A stretch of 64,000 bases of DNA, from positions 59,659 to 123,658 of the forward strand of contig JARYMB010000004.1 in assembly GCA_029907345.1 (NCBI GenBank), in the 5' to 3' direction. Made by a program: the position numbers and the translations under genes. Every line of letters starts with the position of its first letter. Position 1 is the first letter of the stretch. Of this stretch, positions 8,304-18,053 are shown one piece after another. This DNA comes from Methanolinea sp. GTDB taxonomy: Archaea > Halobacteriota > Methanomicrobia > Methanomicrobiales > Methanospirillaceae. The notes beneath the pieces were generated by a model. It was not told the DNA's origin. It was given only the letters and a program-made list of their open reading frames with translations, and did not search any database.

Positions 8304-9319
8304 TGCAGGACGCCATCAGGGTACTGGCAGGAGGAGAGGGACTCTCCCCGGAGATGGCACGGCAGGCGATGGGACTTCTTGCCACGGGAGAGGCAACCGC
8401 CGCCCAGGCAGGGGCATTCCTCGCCGCCCTCCGGGTCAAGGGCGAGACCGCTGAGGAGATTGCCGCGTTCTGCAGGGTCCTCGAGGAGCACGCGGTCACT
8501 ATCTCACCAAAGGTACAGGGGACGCTCGTCGACACGTGCGGGACCGGGGGTGACGGGGCATCAACGTTCAATATTAGCACCGCGGCCGCGATCGTTGCAG
8601 CGGCCGCCGGGATCCCCGTCGTGAAGCATGGCAACAGGGCTGTGAGCAGCAGGTGCGGTTCTGCAGATGTGCTCGAAGCCCTTGGCGTAAACATCACCCT
8701 TTCCCCAGGAGATGTCTGCCGGACAGTCGAGGAAGTCGGGATCGGCTTTCTCTACGCCCCCCTCTTCCATCCTGCCTTCCGGCACGTTGCCGGTGTCCGC
8801 CGGGAGATGGGGTGCCATACTGTCTTCAACATACTGGGCCCCCTCCTGAACCCCGCCCGTGCACCCGCCCGCCTGGTCGGTGTCTTCTCCCCCACCCTCC
8901 TTTCCCCTGTTGCAGGTGCCCTGCGCATCCTCGGTGTCCGAAGAGCGCTTGTCGTGCACGGGTCAGGACTCGATGAAATTACGGTTTCCGGAGAGACGCG
9001 CGTGGCTGAACTGAAGGGGACCGGCATCGAGGAGTATGCAATATCGCCGCGGGACTTCGGCATCCCGGAATACACCCTGCGGGATATCTGCGGGTCCGGG
9101 GTGGAAGAAAACGCAGAAATCATCCGCGGTATTCTTCGTGGACAGAGATCCGGCGCTGCCCGCGATGTCGTTGCCATGAATGCCGGGGCAGCTCTCTACG
9201 CAGGGGGAAAGGTCAGGGAGATCGGTGATGGCATTGAACTTGCCGTGGACGCGATCGCCTCGGGGAGCGCCGGAGAAAAGCTCGATGCCCTTGCACGGGC
9301 ATCCCGGGGTGGGCAATGA
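8303..9319 (+). CDS. trpD: Anthranilate phosphoribosyltransferase
   Basis: The 338-residue enzyme joins anthranilate to PRPP. It has the PRPP-binding DTCGTGGDG motif (about residues 78-85), STFNIST, and the glycine-rich VKHGNRAVSSRCGSADVLEALG region that binds anthranilate and the 5-phosphate. HPAFRHVAGVRREMG and FNILGPLLNPA follow, all diagnostic. The ATG at 8303 uses the last base of the trpG stop. The gene is the third of the operon and is free-standing, not fused to trpG as in some bacteria. Confidence 0.96.
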   Translation: MQDAIRVLAGGEGLSPEMARQAMGLLATGEATAAQAGAFLAALRVKGETAEEIAAFCRVLEEHAVTISPKVQGTLVDTCGTGGDGASTFNISTAAAIVAAAAGIPVVKHGNRAVSSRCGSADVLEALGVNITLSPGDVCRTVEEVGIGFLYAPLFHPAFRHVAGVRREMGCHTVFNILGPLLNPARAPARLVGVFSPTLLSPVAGALRILGVRRALVVHGSGLDEITVSGETRVAELKGTGIEEYAISPRDFGIPEYTLRDICGSGVEENAEIIRGILRGQRSGAARDVVAMNAGAALYAGGKVREIGDGIELAVDAIASGSAGEKLDALARASRGGQ

Positions 9320-10077
9320 TGCTTGATGCGATCGTTGCCGCGACGGCCGAGCGGGTCGCCCGGATGCCGGCCGATGCAGGTGACACTGCGTCAGCCCCCC
9401 GGGCAGCAGCAGGGTTCTATGATGCGGTGAGGCGTACCAACGGGAATAACGCGATAATCGCCGAGATAAAGGCAGCTTCCCCCTCACGTGGTGTCATCTG
9501 CAGCGATATCGATCCACGGGGGTTTGCCATGTCCATGGTCTCTTCCGGGTGTACGGCTCTCTCGGTCATCACCGAACCGCGGTTCTTCCACGGGAGCGAT
9601 GCCTTCATCCCGGCTGTCCGGGATGCCGTTTCGGTCCCGATCCTCCGCAAGGACTTCGTTATCGATCCAAGGCAGGTCGCCGGGAGCCGCGCCCTCGGTG
9701 CAGACGCAATCCTCCTGATCACTGCCATCCTCAAAGACCGGCTGCCCGATTTCGTGGAACTTGCCCGGTCATACTCCCTCGAACCTCTCGTCGAGGTGCA
9801 CACGGAGGAGGAACTCGATGTTGCCCTCTCGTCGGGCACCCGCATGATCGGAATCAATAACAGGAATCTCGAAGACATGAGTGTCGATCTCTCTGTCACG
9901 AAACGGCTCGCGCCCCGTGCCCGCGATTGCGGGTGCAGGGTGATCTCGGAGAGCGGATTTTTATGGCCCTGCGATGTCAGGAGGTTCCGGGACCTCGTGG
10001 ATGGTTTCCTGATTGGGTCCTCGATCGTCTCTGCTCGCAACCCACGGAAAAAACTGGAGGGATTTCTATTCGCGTGA
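9316..10077 (+). CDS. trpC: Indole-3-glycerol phosphate synthase
   Basis: A 253-residue TIM-barrel enzyme that closes the indole ring from CdRP. It carries IAEIKAASPSRG (catalytic lysine and phosphate loop), ILRKDFVIDPRQV, ADAILLITAIL, EVHTEEELDVAL, IGINNRNLEDMSVD and VISESGF, which are the successive barrel strands of TrpC. The ATG at 9316 overlaps the trpD stop; a second ATG at 9319 directly follows. The length is typical for a monofunctional archaeal TrpC. Confidence 0.95.
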   Translation: MMLDAIVAATAERVARMPADAGDTASAPRAAAGFYDAVRRTNGNNAIIAEIKAASPSRGVICSDIDPRGFAMSMVSSGCTALSVITEPRFFHGSDAFIPAVRDAVSVPILRKDFVIDPRQVAGSRALGADAILLITAILKDRLPDFVELARSYSLEPLVEVHTEEELDVALSSGTRMIGINNRNLEDMSVDLSVTKRLAPRARDCGCRVISESGFLWPCDVRRFRDLVDGFLIGSSIVSARNPRKKLEGFLFA

Positions 10078-10640
10078 AGATATGCGGGATAACATCCCCG
10101 GAAGATGCCATCCTGGCAGAGGCAGCAGGTGCGGACGCTATCGGCGTGGTGGTGTTCTCGGATTCGGTCCGTTCGGTGACACCGGAGGCCGCGGGGGAGA
10201 TCTTCTCCTCCGTCGGTCCGTTCGTAACGAGGGTCTGCGTCTCGACAACAGAGTCCTCCGATGACCTCGAGACGATACTCGACATGAACCCTGACGCAGT
10301 CCAGCTCTCCATCCCCCTCGAGGAGCGGCTGCCGGTCCGCACGATCTGCATGGTCGATACTCCCGGCCCCCTGCCTGCGCATGCAGATGCCATCGTGGTA
10401 GATGCCAGCAGGGGGACGGGCAGACTATTCGATGCGGATTTTGCAGAGCGTGTCGCAAGGGAAAGTCCGGTGCCGGTCATCCTTGCCGGGGGCCTCACCC
10501 CTGAAAACGTTGCCGGAGCGATTCGGCGTATCAAGCCCTACGGGGTGGACGTGGCAACCGGCGTGGAGATCGCACCGGGCAAAAAGGACGGGGGCCTTGT
10601 CAGGGCCTTCGTCCGGCAGGCCAGGGAGGCTCTCCCATGA
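10074..10640 (+). CDS. trpF: Phosphoribosylanthranilate isomerase
   Basis: The 188-residue TIM-barrel isomerase converts PRA to CdRP. The start VKICGIT contains the catalytic cysteine (Cys4), and [10 protein letters not shown] and the VDASRGTG phosphate loop follow. The barrel ends with [14 protein letters not shown] and [10 protein letters not shown]. The family usually has DxxGGTG in the substrate loop; here the first glycine is Arg (RGTG). GTG 10074 overlaps the trpC stop and has GGAGGG about 12 bases upstream. Its place after trpC fits the order of the pathway. Confidence 0.94.
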   Translation: MKICGITSPEDAILAEAAGADAIGVVVFSDSVRSVTPEAAGEIFSSVGPFVTRVCVSTTESSDDLETILDMNPDAVQLSIPLEERLPVRTICMVDTPGPLPAHADAIVVDASRGTGRLFDADFAERVARESPVPVILAGGLTPENVAGAIRRIKPYGVDVATGVEIAPGKKDGGLVRAFVRQAREALP

Positions 10641-11809
10641 CGGATCCCTCGCGGTTCGGGGTTTACGGGGGACGGTTCGTCCCGGAGACGCTGATGGCAG
10701 CGCTCGAGGAACTGGAGCAGGGGTTCCGGACCATAGTCCCTGGAAATGAGTTCCGGGAGGAGATGAAGTATTACCTCCACGAGTATGCAGGGCGAAAAAC
10801 ACCTCTCACCTTCTGCAGAAACGTGTCCCGCGACTTCGGGTGCAGGGTCTATCTCAAGAGGGAAGATCTCCTCCATTCCGGTGCACACAAGCTGAACAAC
10901 GCCCTTGGACAGGCACTGCTGGCAAAATTCATGGGAAAACACCGTCTCATCGCGGAAACGGGAGCAGGACAGCACGGCGTGGCCACAGCGATCGCAGGGG
11001 CGGTGCTCGGGATGCAGGTCGACGTTTACATGGGGGAGGAAGACATCCGGCGCCAGGGACTCAACGTCTCCCGGATGAAGATGCTCGGCGCCCGGGTCCT
11101 TCCGGTGAGTTCCGGATCACGCACGCTCAAGGATGCCATCAACGAGGCCCTCCGCGACTGGGTCACGAACGTTGCCACGACCCACTACCTGATCGGGTCC
11201 GTCGTCGGTCCGCACCCGTTTCCGACCATGGTCAGGGATTTCCAGACAGTCATCGGGAACGAGACCCGCGACCAGGTCATGGAGAAGGAGGGGAGGCTGC
11301 CGGACGCCATCGTCGCCTGCGTCGGCGGCGGTTCGAATGCAATCGGTATCTTCACACCTTTCCTCGGCGAGGATACGCGACTCTTTGGAGCGGAAGCAGG
11401 AGGGGAAGGGCCGGAGGGAAGACACGGGGCGACTCTCTGCAGGGGACGCCCCGGTGTCCTCCACGGGACATACACGTACCTCATCCAGGATGCCTTCGGC
11501 CAGATCCTCGAGTCACACAGCATATCCGCAGGGCTCGATTACCCGGGTGTCGGCCCGGAACACAGTTTCCTGCGGGACAGCGGCAGGGTATCCTACCACC
11601 CTGTGACGGACAGGGAGGCGCTCGATGCATTCCTGTACCTCTCCCGGTCCGAGGGAATCATCCCGGCACTGGAATCGGCCCATGCCGTATCCCTTGCGGA
11701 GAAGGTTGCATCCGGGCTCGAAAAAGACGATGTCCTGGTGATCAACCTCTCGGGTCGCGGCGACAAGGACGTCGCGCAGGTCGCTTCGATGACGGGGGAT
11801 TTGCTGTGA
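10637..11809 (+). CDS. trpB: Tryptophan synthase beta chain (TrpB1)
   Basis: This 390-residue PLP enzyme forms tryptophan from indole and serine in the alpha2beta2 complex. It begins with [14 protein letters not shown], has the PLP lysine Lys85 in [13 protein letters not shown], the [10 protein letters not shown] segment that binds substrate, and the phosphate loop [10 protein letters not shown]. The COMM domain residues that contact TrpA are present. It is the canonical partner of trpA, whose start overlaps its stop. A separate TrpB2 is encoded at 506-1870. Confidence 0.97.
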   Translation: MTDPSRFGVYGGRFVPETLMAALEELEQGFRTIVPGNEFREEMKYYLHEYAGRKTPLTFCRNVSRDFGCRVYLKREDLLHSGAHKLNNALGQALLAKFMGKHRLIAETGAGQHGVATAIAGAVLGMQVDVYMGEEDIRRQGLNVSRMKMLGARVLPVSSGSRTLKDAINEALRDWVTNVATTHYLIGSVVGPHPFPTMVRDFQTVIGNETRDQVMEKEGRLPDAIVACVGGGSNAIGIFTPFLGEDTRLFGAEAGGEGPEGRHGATLCRGRPGVLHGTYTYLIQDAFGQILESHSISAGLDYPGVGPEHSFLRDSGRVSYHPVTDREALDAFLYLSRSEGIIPALESAHAVSLAEKVASGLEKDDVLVINLSGRGDKDVAQVASMTGDLL

Positions 11810-12600
11810 CATCGGGAATAGGGGAGGCGTTTTCCGGCGCAGGCCGTCCCCTCCTCGTTGCATGCCTCGTTGCTGGTGACCCGGACGAAAGGACATCCCT
11901 TGATCTGATGAGGGAAGCAGAAAACTGCGGTGCAGACATCATCGAGCTCGTGATGCCCTACTCCGACCCGGTTGCCGACGGGCCCGTCATGCAGAAGGCC
12001 ATGCAGCGCGCCCTGGGTGCCGGGACGACTCCCGACACGCTCTTTTCCCTAATCCGGGATTTCCGGGCCGGTTCGAAGACGCCCATCCTCGTTCTCACCT
12101 ACGCCAACATCGTGGTGCAGAGGGGAATTGAAACGTTTTACCGGGAAGCGGCACTGGCTGGCGCAGACGGGATCGCGGTCGCCGACGTGCCCCTCGAGGA
12201 ATCAGACCCGTTCTGCCGGGCAGCACGGGGTGAGGGTGTCGATCCGGTCCTGTTCGTCAGCCAGACGACGTCGCGGGAACGGCTTGAAAGGATAGTCTCG
12301 GGTGCCGGGGGTTTCCTCTACCTCGTCGCCGTGCTCGGGGTCACGGGTGCCAGGGAACGGATCGACCCCCGGGTCATCGGGCACATCCGGGCAGTGAAGG
12401 CAGCCTCCGCCCTTCCCGTCGTACCCGGATTTGGTATCGGGACGGCAGGACAGGTCCGCGAGCTGGTGCGTGCCGGCGCAGACGGAGTGATTGTCGGGTC
12501 TGCCATCGTCCGGGAGATAGAACGGACCCTCGGGGAGCCCTTCGCGATGAAAGAAGCGGTGGGGGGAAAGGTCAGGGAACTGGCATCAGCCCTCCGGTGA
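11806..12600 (+). CDS. trpA: Tryptophan synthase alpha chain
   Basis: The 264-residue alpha subunit cleaves indole-3-glycerol phosphate. The two catalytic acids are present: Glu47 in [12 protein letters not shown] and Asp58 in VADGP. Later barrel strands include [35 protein letters not shown] and the phosphate-binding [13 protein letters not shown] and [10 protein letters not shown]. It starts with GTG 11806, overlapping the trpB stop. It is the last gene of the operon, and its 3' end overlaps the end of the opposite-strand nitroreductase gene by 15 bases. Confidence 0.96.
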   Translation: MTSGIGEAFSGAGRPLLVACLVAGDPDERTSLDLMREAENCGADIIELVMPYSDPVADGPVMQKAMQRALGAGTTPDTLFSLIRDFRAGSKTPILVLTYANIVVQRGIETFYREAALAGADGIAVADVPLEESDPFCRAARGEGVDPVLFVSQTTSRERLERIVSGAGGFLYLVAVLGVTGARERIDPRVIGHIRAVKAASALPVVPGFGIGTAGQVRELVRAGADGVIVGSAIVREIERTLGEPFAMKEAVGGKVRELASALR

Positions 12601-13350
12601 GGTGTCCCGGGAAACGGGCAGCCTGCCGACGGCGGCACAGTAGATGACAAACTCGTCGTCACCATCAAGATCGAGGAGATCGGCCATCATCCGGTCATCG
12701 AACGCCCCGATGGCGCACGTCCCGCACCCGATCTGGAGTGCTGCAAGGTACAGGTTCTGGCAGACGTGCCCTGCATCGAGGTGCACGAGGCGCCACGCCC
12801 TCTCGGCGTAACGCCATGCCATCCGGTAGACGACACAGTCCCAGAGAAAGGTTACCGCCGAGCTCCGGACGAATGCCTGGCCAAGGCAGGCGGCCATTAC
12901 CCTGTCCGTGGTTTCCGGTCCCGTTTCGAGGGGGAGGAGCCGGTGAGAGAACGCCATGTACCGGTATATGCCGGGCTTTATTCCCTCGACTCTGTTGACG
13001 AGGAGATACGTCTCGAAAGCATGGCGGCCTCCTGCCGAGGGCACGTTCCTGAGGGTGTAGTAAGGATCAACGACCTGGACTATCCCCTGCGTGCACCACA
13101 GCAGGTAGGAGAGATCTTCCCGGGTCAGGGGATCGCGTTCGAATCGCCGGACAGACCGCCTCGCCTCGATCGCCCGGCGCAGGTCGAGTGGCGGGACCCG
13201 GATGGCGCCTGGAGGAGGAAGCGGGATGAACGGGCCTTCGGGAGGAACCGGTTTTTCGAGCGGAGGGGCGGGGAGACCACGGGACTGGTCCGAAGGAGAG
13301 AGGTGCTCGTACCGGGTCAGTTGCATGAACTGCGGGCCGATGGTCTTCAT
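12586..13350 (-). CDS. SagB-type nitroreductase-family oxidoreductase
   Basis: The 254-residue protein has the FMN-binding nitroreductase fold in its SagB/ThcOx-like form. RRAIEARRSVRRFERDPLT is the FMN phosphate-binding region, followed by LLWCTQGI and PSAGGRHAFETYLLV. The C-terminus carries HLDAGHVCQNLYLAALQIGCGTCAIGAFDD, the second FMN-contact region of this family. The N-terminal proline-rich linker (PPEGPFIPLPPPGAIRVPPLDL) is typical of the archaeal members. SagB enzymes oxidise azolines in peptide toxins, but free-standing archaeal homologues have no proven substrate; no YcaO or peptide precursor lies nearby. The end overlaps trpA by 15 bases on the other strand. Confidence 0.85.
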   Translation of the reverse strand: MKTIGPQFMQLTRYEHLSPSDQSRGLPAPPLEKPVPPEGPFIPLPPPGAIRVPPLDLRRAIEARRSVRRFERDPLTREDLSYLLWCTQGIVQVVDPYYTLRNVPSAGGRHAFETYLLVNRVEGIKPGIYRYMAFSHRLLPLETGPETTDRVMAACLGQAFVRSSAVTFLWDCVVYRMAWRYAERAWRLVHLDAGHVCQNLYLAALQIGCGTCAIGAFDDRMMADLLDLDGDDEFVIYCAAVGRLPVSRDTSPEG

Positions 13351-13507
13351 GGTCGGAAGATATGGTTGAAAAGGGATAAAGGCGGCGGTGAAAGAAAGAT
13401 ATGCCCTGGATCGGGCACGGGTTACAGGCCACCAGGTCCATACCGATCGATCGTGATAGATTCATCACCTTAACCGTCCCAGAGAATGTGAAACGAAGGA
13501 ATTAAAA

Positions 13508-14752
13508 ATGGCGTCCACATCCCGGAATCCCTTTTCAAGAAGAATCCAAAGGACGCCCCGTTCGATGATCAGGGAGATCCTCAAGGTTACCGAGCGGCCC
13601 GATATCATATCCTTTGCCGGAGGACTCCCGGATCCTGCATTTCTCGACGTTGCCGGAGTGGCACGAGCCGCCGGGGAAGTCCTTGGTAAAGACAATTGCG
13701 CCGCACTCCAGTACGCGACATCGGAAGGTTTCCTTCCCCTCCGGGAGTGGATTGCAGGGAGGTACAGAACGCGCTTTGGACTTTCCGTTGATCCCGGGGA
13801 GATACTCATCACGAACGGGTCGCAGCAGGCACTGGATATACTGGGCCGGATATTTATCGATGAAGGAGACCCGGTTGCCATCGAGGCACCGGGTTACCTG
13901 GGAGCCATCCAGGCATTTTCACAGTACCTGCCGGTATTCCATCCGGTTCTGCTTGGACCGGAAGGACCAGACACCTCGGAATTATCACGGATAGTGAGTA
14001 CAGAAGGTCCGGTCTTCTTCTACGCCATCCCCAACTCGCAGAATCCCTCCGGTATCAGTTATTCCACCCGCCGGCGGGAGGAAATCGCCAGTATCATTTC
14101 GGATTCGGAAACGGTCCTCATTGAGGACGATGCGTACGGGGAACTACAGTTCACGGGGGATAGAAGACCCTCGTTTTCCCGTCTCCTCCCGCGCGACAGG
14201 GTCATCCTCCTTGGATCGTTCTCAAAAATCTTCTCGCCGGGAATGAGACTCGGATGGCTCTGTGCGGAAAGGGAAATCCTTGACCATGCGGTGACGGCCA
14301 AGCAGGCATCGGATCTCCACTCGAACATCCTTGCACAGAGAATTCTCCACCGGTACCTCCTGTGCAACGACATCGACGCTCATATTTCCCGCATAAAAAA
14401 GACATACGCAGCCCGGTGCAGCCTGATGCTCAACCTGATGGACGAACTCTTCCCCGGAGAGGTCTCTTATACGAGGCCCGACGGCGGCATGTTCATATGG
14501 CTCACCCTGCCGTCTCCCCTCTCGGCAACGGAGCTTTACCGGCGTGCCCTGGCAGAAAACGTGGCAATTCTTCCCGGAACGCCGTTTTACACCAACGGAG
14601 CGGGAGACCGGGGGGTCAGGCTGAACTTCTCGAATGCCGATGAGGAGAAGATCACCGAGGGGATGACCCGCCTTGCCAGGGTCGTGCATGCATACATCAG
14701 AGAATGCCGGAAAGGACAGAGCAGGCGCCGTCCGGAAAAGGAACAAAAGTGA
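13508..14752 (+). CDS. PLP-dependent aminotransferase, class I/II (LysN/AadR-like)
   Basis: A 414-residue fold-type I aminotransferase. It opens with SMIREILKVTERPDIISFAGGLP, the signature of the MocR/2-aminoadipate aminotransferase subgroup. Further motifs are ALQYATSEGFLPLREWIA, ITNGSQQALDILGRIFIDEGD, IPNSQNPSG, and the PLP lysine in LGSFSKIFSPGMRLGW. The C-terminal arginine for substrate carboxylate is in GVRLNFSNA. Likely substrates are aromatic or branched amino acids or 2-aminoadipate. The nearby trp operon suggests aromatic amino acids, but this is inference. AAGGA precedes the ATG. Confidence 0.88.
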   Translation: MASTSRNPFSRRIQRTPRSMIREILKVTERPDIISFAGGLPDPAFLDVAGVARAAGEVLGKDNCAALQYATSEGFLPLREWIAGRYRTRFGLSVDPGEILITNGSQQALDILGRIFIDEGDPVAIEAPGYLGAIQAFSQYLPVFHPVLLGPEGPDTSELSRIVSTEGPVFFYAIPNSQNPSGISYSTRRREEIASIISDSETVLIEDDAYGELQFTGDRRPSFSRLLPRDRVILLGSFSKIFSPGMRLGWLCAEREILDHAVTAKQASDLHSNILAQRILHRYLLCNDIDAHISRIKKTYAARCSLMLNLMDELFPGEVSYTRPDGGMFIWLTLPSPLSATELYRRALAENVAILPGTPFYTNGAGDRGVRLNFSNADEEKITEGMTRLARVVHAYIRECRKGQSRRRPEKEQK

Positions 14753-14769
14753 AAGGTGTCATTTCGCCC

Positions 14770-15438
14770 TTACGATTTCCGGAATGCAACCCTTGCAGAA
14801 AAGAGGCACAGGGCCAGGAGGAGGGAGATCATGGGGAAAGGCACCTCCGTCGGTGCCGATACGGATGGATACGTGGTTATCGTGGGCTCTGGAGTGGAAG
14901 AACCGGCGGGAGACGCAGGACCCGTTGCCCGGGAGACCTGGTATACAGACCCTGTGACAACCTGTCCCCCGGCATTGAGTTCTTCCCATTCGAGGAGGAT
15001 GACCCTCTCATCCGGGAGGTTGGGGGGAATCTCTCCCCGGAGCCCGATTACGAGTCCCACGTCCCTCGTCGTGGGATAGGACAGGAGGTACCCGTTGAGG
15101 AAAACCCGCCGCCCGTCCCTGTGAATCACGGCACCCTGCCTTCCGTCGACTGTGACGACGATCTCCCAGCGCGCGTTCGGGAGGCCTGTTGAAAAAGAGA
15201 GAGTATGCGATTCAGAGAATGTGCTTGCACCGGACGGGATAATCTCGGCGATTGCAGTCAGGTTTACCGGATTACCTGCTTCGAGGATAACCCCGGTGGG
15301 TTCGACGAGGATATCACGGGCAACGACCGTTGCACCTGCAGGGGATGACAGGGCAAGCAAACAAAGAGAGATGACGAGTATGGCGGCTGGCAGTCGCATG
15401 AACCTCTGGTAAGGAAAAGGGGTCAGATAAATCTTCAT
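14770..15438 (-). CDS. Secreted protein with C-terminal membrane anchor, unknown function
   Basis: About 222 residues. An N-terminal signal sequence (LPAAILVISLCLLALSSPAGA) is followed by an extracellular beta-rich domain: ILVEPTGVILEAGNPVNLTA, SHTLSFSTGL, ARWEIVVTVDGRQGAVI and GLVIGLRGEIPPNLPDERVI. A Ser/Thr/Pro linker and a C-terminal hydrophobic segment with a basic tail (SLLLALCLFSARVAFRKS) complete it. This is the plan of a methanogen surface protein. I do not recognise the domain. The start may be ATG 15438, or 15399 (MRLPAA) where GAGG lies just upstream. It converges with the aminotransferase gene. Confidence 0.7.
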   Translation of the reverse strand: MKIYLTPFPYQRFMRLPAAILVISLCLLALSSPAGATVVARDILVEPTGVILEAGNPVNLTAIAEIIPSGASTFSESHTLSFSTGLPNARWEIVVTVDGRQGAVIHRDGRRVFLNGYLLSYPTTRDVGLVIGLRGEIPPNLPDERVILLEWEELNAGGQVVTGSVYQVSRATGPASPAGSSTPEPTITTYPSVSAPTEVPFPMISLLLALCLFSARVAFRKS

Positions 15439-15471
15439 GGTTTTTCTTCCGGAAGAATCCAGATATCTCCG

Positions 15472-15894
15472 ATGGACATCCGGTTCTGCGCCCGGTACAG
15501 GGGGGATGGTTACCCGCCGACGAACCGGTTCTGCCGATCCTGTGACTGCCCTGCATGCGGGGAACTGTGGCAGAAGGTGGTCTCCCTTGCGTACTCTCGC
15601 AGGGGCGGTGCCGTGCCCCTGCCACCCACGCGGGCAGTCCTCTTTTCCCATCCGTCAAATCCGGCAATGGTGAAGATGCGGGTCAATGTCACGTGGAACC
15701 TCCCCAAAGAGGACTTCCTCCACTTCATCGCGACCGGCAGGGCAGGCATGGGGAGGAAGGGAGACCGGGAAAATCCCCGGTCTTCGCCCAGCATGACGCG
15801 GCAGGAGCCCTATGTCCAGGCGATCGTGGAGGCACTCGGCGGGTGGGACATTCCGGAGATCGAGAGGGTGAAGAGGATCCAGAAAGGGAAATGA
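15472..15894 (+). CDS. Hypothetical protein, possible N-terminal zinc-binding motif
   Basis: An open frame of 140 codons. The N-terminal part holds four cysteines in the pattern FCRSCDCPACGELW, which could bind zinc, and the C-terminal part (from MVKMRVNVTWNLPKEDFL, residue 66 on) reads like a small folded domain with EPYVQAIVEALGGWDIPEIERVKR. I do not recognise a family. No clear ribosome site precedes ATG 15472; a shorter form could start at ATG 15667. It is divergent from the secreted protein at 14770, 33 bases apart. The coding claim is moderate. Confidence 0.45.
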   Translation: MDIRFCARYRGDGYPPTNRFCRSCDCPACGELWQKVVSLAYSRRGGAVPLPPTRAVLFSHPSNPAMVKMRVNVTWNLPKEDFLHFIATGRAGMGRKGDRENPRSSPSMTRQEPYVQAIVEALGGWDIPEIERVKRIQKGK

Positions 15895-16122
15895 GGGGGG
15901 TCACCCGGGCGTATCTCTGCGTCGGGTGTGCCGGGAGGTCTGTCCGGCAAATGCAATGACACCCCGCCGGGTGATGCGGGTATCCTGACTTTGTACAAAC
16001 TGGAAGATGAAGACGAAAGGGAAGAGATATTCATGGGGAAATGGGATAATGAAGGTGAAAGGGGGGGCATGCATGAAGGTGAACCTCTTCCGGGGAGATA
16101 GCGGGTAAGGGACTGATACGGT

Positions 16123-17811
16123 GTGATTCTCACTCTCATGGCCGGTTTCTGCCTTGCGTGTGCCTTCATCACGTTTGGTCTGGGCATATATGTTATCGCC
16201 AGGAATCACGAATCGCTTGTAAACCGGCTCTTTCTCCTCTCGATGGTCCTTGCGGCATACTGGGCACTCGGAGAATTTTTCATCTGGCAGGTAAGGACAC
16301 CTGAAAATATCGGGTTGTACCTGAAAGCAAGCTCGTTCTGGCCCATGGTCATCGCGGTGTTCTTCCATTTCATTATTGTCTATTGCGGCCACCCGCTTTC
16401 AAGAAAGGAGAACTCATGGGTCCTTCTGCTGGGTATCTATGCCCCTTCACTTGCTATCTCCCTGATTGGACTCCTGACAGACGACCTGTATACGGTCATC
16501 TTCCGGGAGGGTTACGGGTATGTCTACACGCCGGTCATGGGGAGTTATGCAAACATCCTCGAATCAAGTTATATCCTGGCCATCATGCTCATCTCTCTCT
16601 TCATTGTTTTTATCTCATGGAAGTCCGAAACACGGGGGAAGGAGGCCTACCAGAAGCGCCTCGTGGGTCTCGGCGTTCTCACCGTCATTGCATCGGGAGC
16701 ACTGTCAGCGCTCGTTCTCCCGGCTCTGGGAATATTCACTCCGAACATGGTGTTCCCCGGAATTGCCGTTTTTTCATTCCTCATGGCGTATGCCATCCAC
16801 ACACAGGGCCTCTTCGTTGTGACACCCGGGATGGCAATGTCGCAGATCATGGCACTGATCCCTGATGCCATCGTCATCACCGACGGGACGGGGAAAATTA
16901 CCAGTGCCAACGAGGCCGCCGCGGGAATCCTCGGCATACCCCGGGAGGACGTTTCCGGACGGGACATTGGAGGAGTTTTCGGCGTGAATAGCAGCGGTTC
17001 TCTCATGGATACGATCCTCCGGCGGGGCCGGGTCACCGATATCGAGGCAGAGATCGACGGCGATCAGCACCGGGTCGTCAGCATTTCGGGTGCAAGGGTG
17101 AACAACCCGCAAGGGGGCCCCGCGGGTATCGTGCTCGTGATCAGGGACATTACCGGGAGGAAGGCCAGGGAGTCGGCCCTTCGTATCGCAAACGAGAAGA
17201 TATCGCTCCTCACCCGCCTGACCCGCCACGATATCAGCAACCTCGTGACGGCCCTCTCCGGATACCTGGAGCTGATGCGCGAAGACTGCGACCGGTACAT
17301 CAACCCTGCAATCCGGACCGTTCAAAAAATATCAGAATACCTGCAGTTCTCCAAGCAGTACCAGGACATCGGCTCGACCCAGCCGCAGTGGCAACCTCTT
17401 GTCCAGGCGATCGCCCGGGCGATCGGAGAGATCCATCCCGAGGGCCTGGAGATAGCGGTGGATGTCCCTGACGTGGAGGTATTTGCTGATGCCCTCGTCT
17501 ACCGCGTCATCTATGCTCTGATCGACAACACAATCCGGCACTCGGGGGGAGCGACAAAGGTTCGCATATACACAAAAAAAGGGGAAGACAACGCGCTGAC
17601 CGTCATCTTCGAGGACAACGGAAGGGGGATAGGGGAGAAAGACAAGGAACTCATCTTCCAGTACGGATACGGGAGTCACACGGGACTCGGGCTTGCCATA
17701 TCGCGTGACATACTCGCCCTGACCGGGCTGTCCGTGAAAGAGACAGGCGTTCCGGGGAAGGGTGCACGGTTCGAGATACTCGTTCCACCGCAGGCATGGA
17801 AGGAGAGGTGA
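16123..17811 (+). CDS. Membrane sensor histidine kinase (7TM, PAS, kinase)
   Basis: The 562-residue protein starts with about seven hydrophobic segments (residues 1-225) of the histidine kinase 7TM type. A PAS domain follows (about 240-355: LIPDAIVITDGTGKITSANEAAAGILG, ending in VIRDITGRK). The phosphoacceptor is His369 in LTRHDISNLVTALSGYLEL, a form common in methanogen kinases. The ATPase domain has the N box VIYALIDNTIRHSG, then FEDNGRGIGE and GSHTGLGLAISRDI. No response regulator is adjacent. GTG 16123 is the likely start, with ATG 16138 as an alternative. It is a single-gene transcription unit by position. Confidence 0.85.
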   Translation: MILTLMAGFCLACAFITFGLGIYVIARNHESLVNRLFLLSMVLAAYWALGEFFIWQVRTPENIGLYLKASSFWPMVIAVFFHFIIVYCGHPLSRKENSWVLLLGIYAPSLAISLIGLLTDDLYTVIFREGYGYVYTPVMGSYANILESSYILAIMLISLFIVFISWKSETRGKEAYQKRLVGLGVLTVIASGALSALVLPALGIFTPNMVFPGIAVFSFLMAYAIHTQGLFVVTPGMAMSQIMALIPDAIVITDGTGKITSANEAAAGILGIPREDVSGRDIGGVFGVNSSGSLMDTILRRGRVTDIEAEIDGDQHRVVSISGARVNNPQGGPAGIVLVIRDITGRKARESALRIANEKISLLTRLTRHDISNLVTALSGYLELMREDCDRYINPAIRTVQKISEYLQFSKQYQDIGSTQPQWQPLVQAIARAIGEIHPEGLEIAVDVPDVEVFADALVYRVIYALIDNTIRHSGGATKVRIYTKKGEDNALTVIFEDNGRGIGEKDKELIFQYGYGSHTGLGLAISRDILALTGLSVKETGVPGKGARFEILVPPQAWKER

Positions 17812-17812
17812 C

Positions 17813-18034
17813 TCACTCTTCCCGCACGACGTAATCGTCCTCGTCGCCGAAGGAAAAGAGGGCATCTATGGTGGTCCCAAGCTCCTTGGCCACGCGGTGC
17901 GCAAGCCGGAGGGAGGGGTTGTACCGGCCTGCCTCGAGGAACACTATCGTCTCCCTCCTGACACCGACCCGTTCGGCAAGCTCTGCCTGGGTCATGTTTC
18001 TCTTTGTCCGGAACTCGCGTATCCTTGTCTGCAT
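17813..18034 (-). CDS. XRE-family transcriptional regulator
   Basis: This 73-residue protein is almost only a helix-turn-helix domain: [23 protein letters not shown], then [16 protein letters not shown], the standard Cro/CI-type HTH of small archaeal regulators, with an acidic tail ([12 protein letters not shown]). A strong GGGAGG ribosome site precedes ATG 18034. It follows the DUF2178-type membrane protein by 19 bases on the same strand. Pairs of this kind, with a short HTH protein behind a four-helix membrane protein, recur in archaea and are usually autoregulated. Its likely operator is the palindrome at 18512-18527 (inference). Confidence 0.88.
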   Translation of the reverse strand: MQTRIREFRTKRNMTQAELAERVGVRRETIVFLEAGRYNPSLRLAHRVAKELGTTIDALFSFGDEDDYVVREE

Positions 18035-18053
18035 GGATCCTCCCCCGGCAGTT

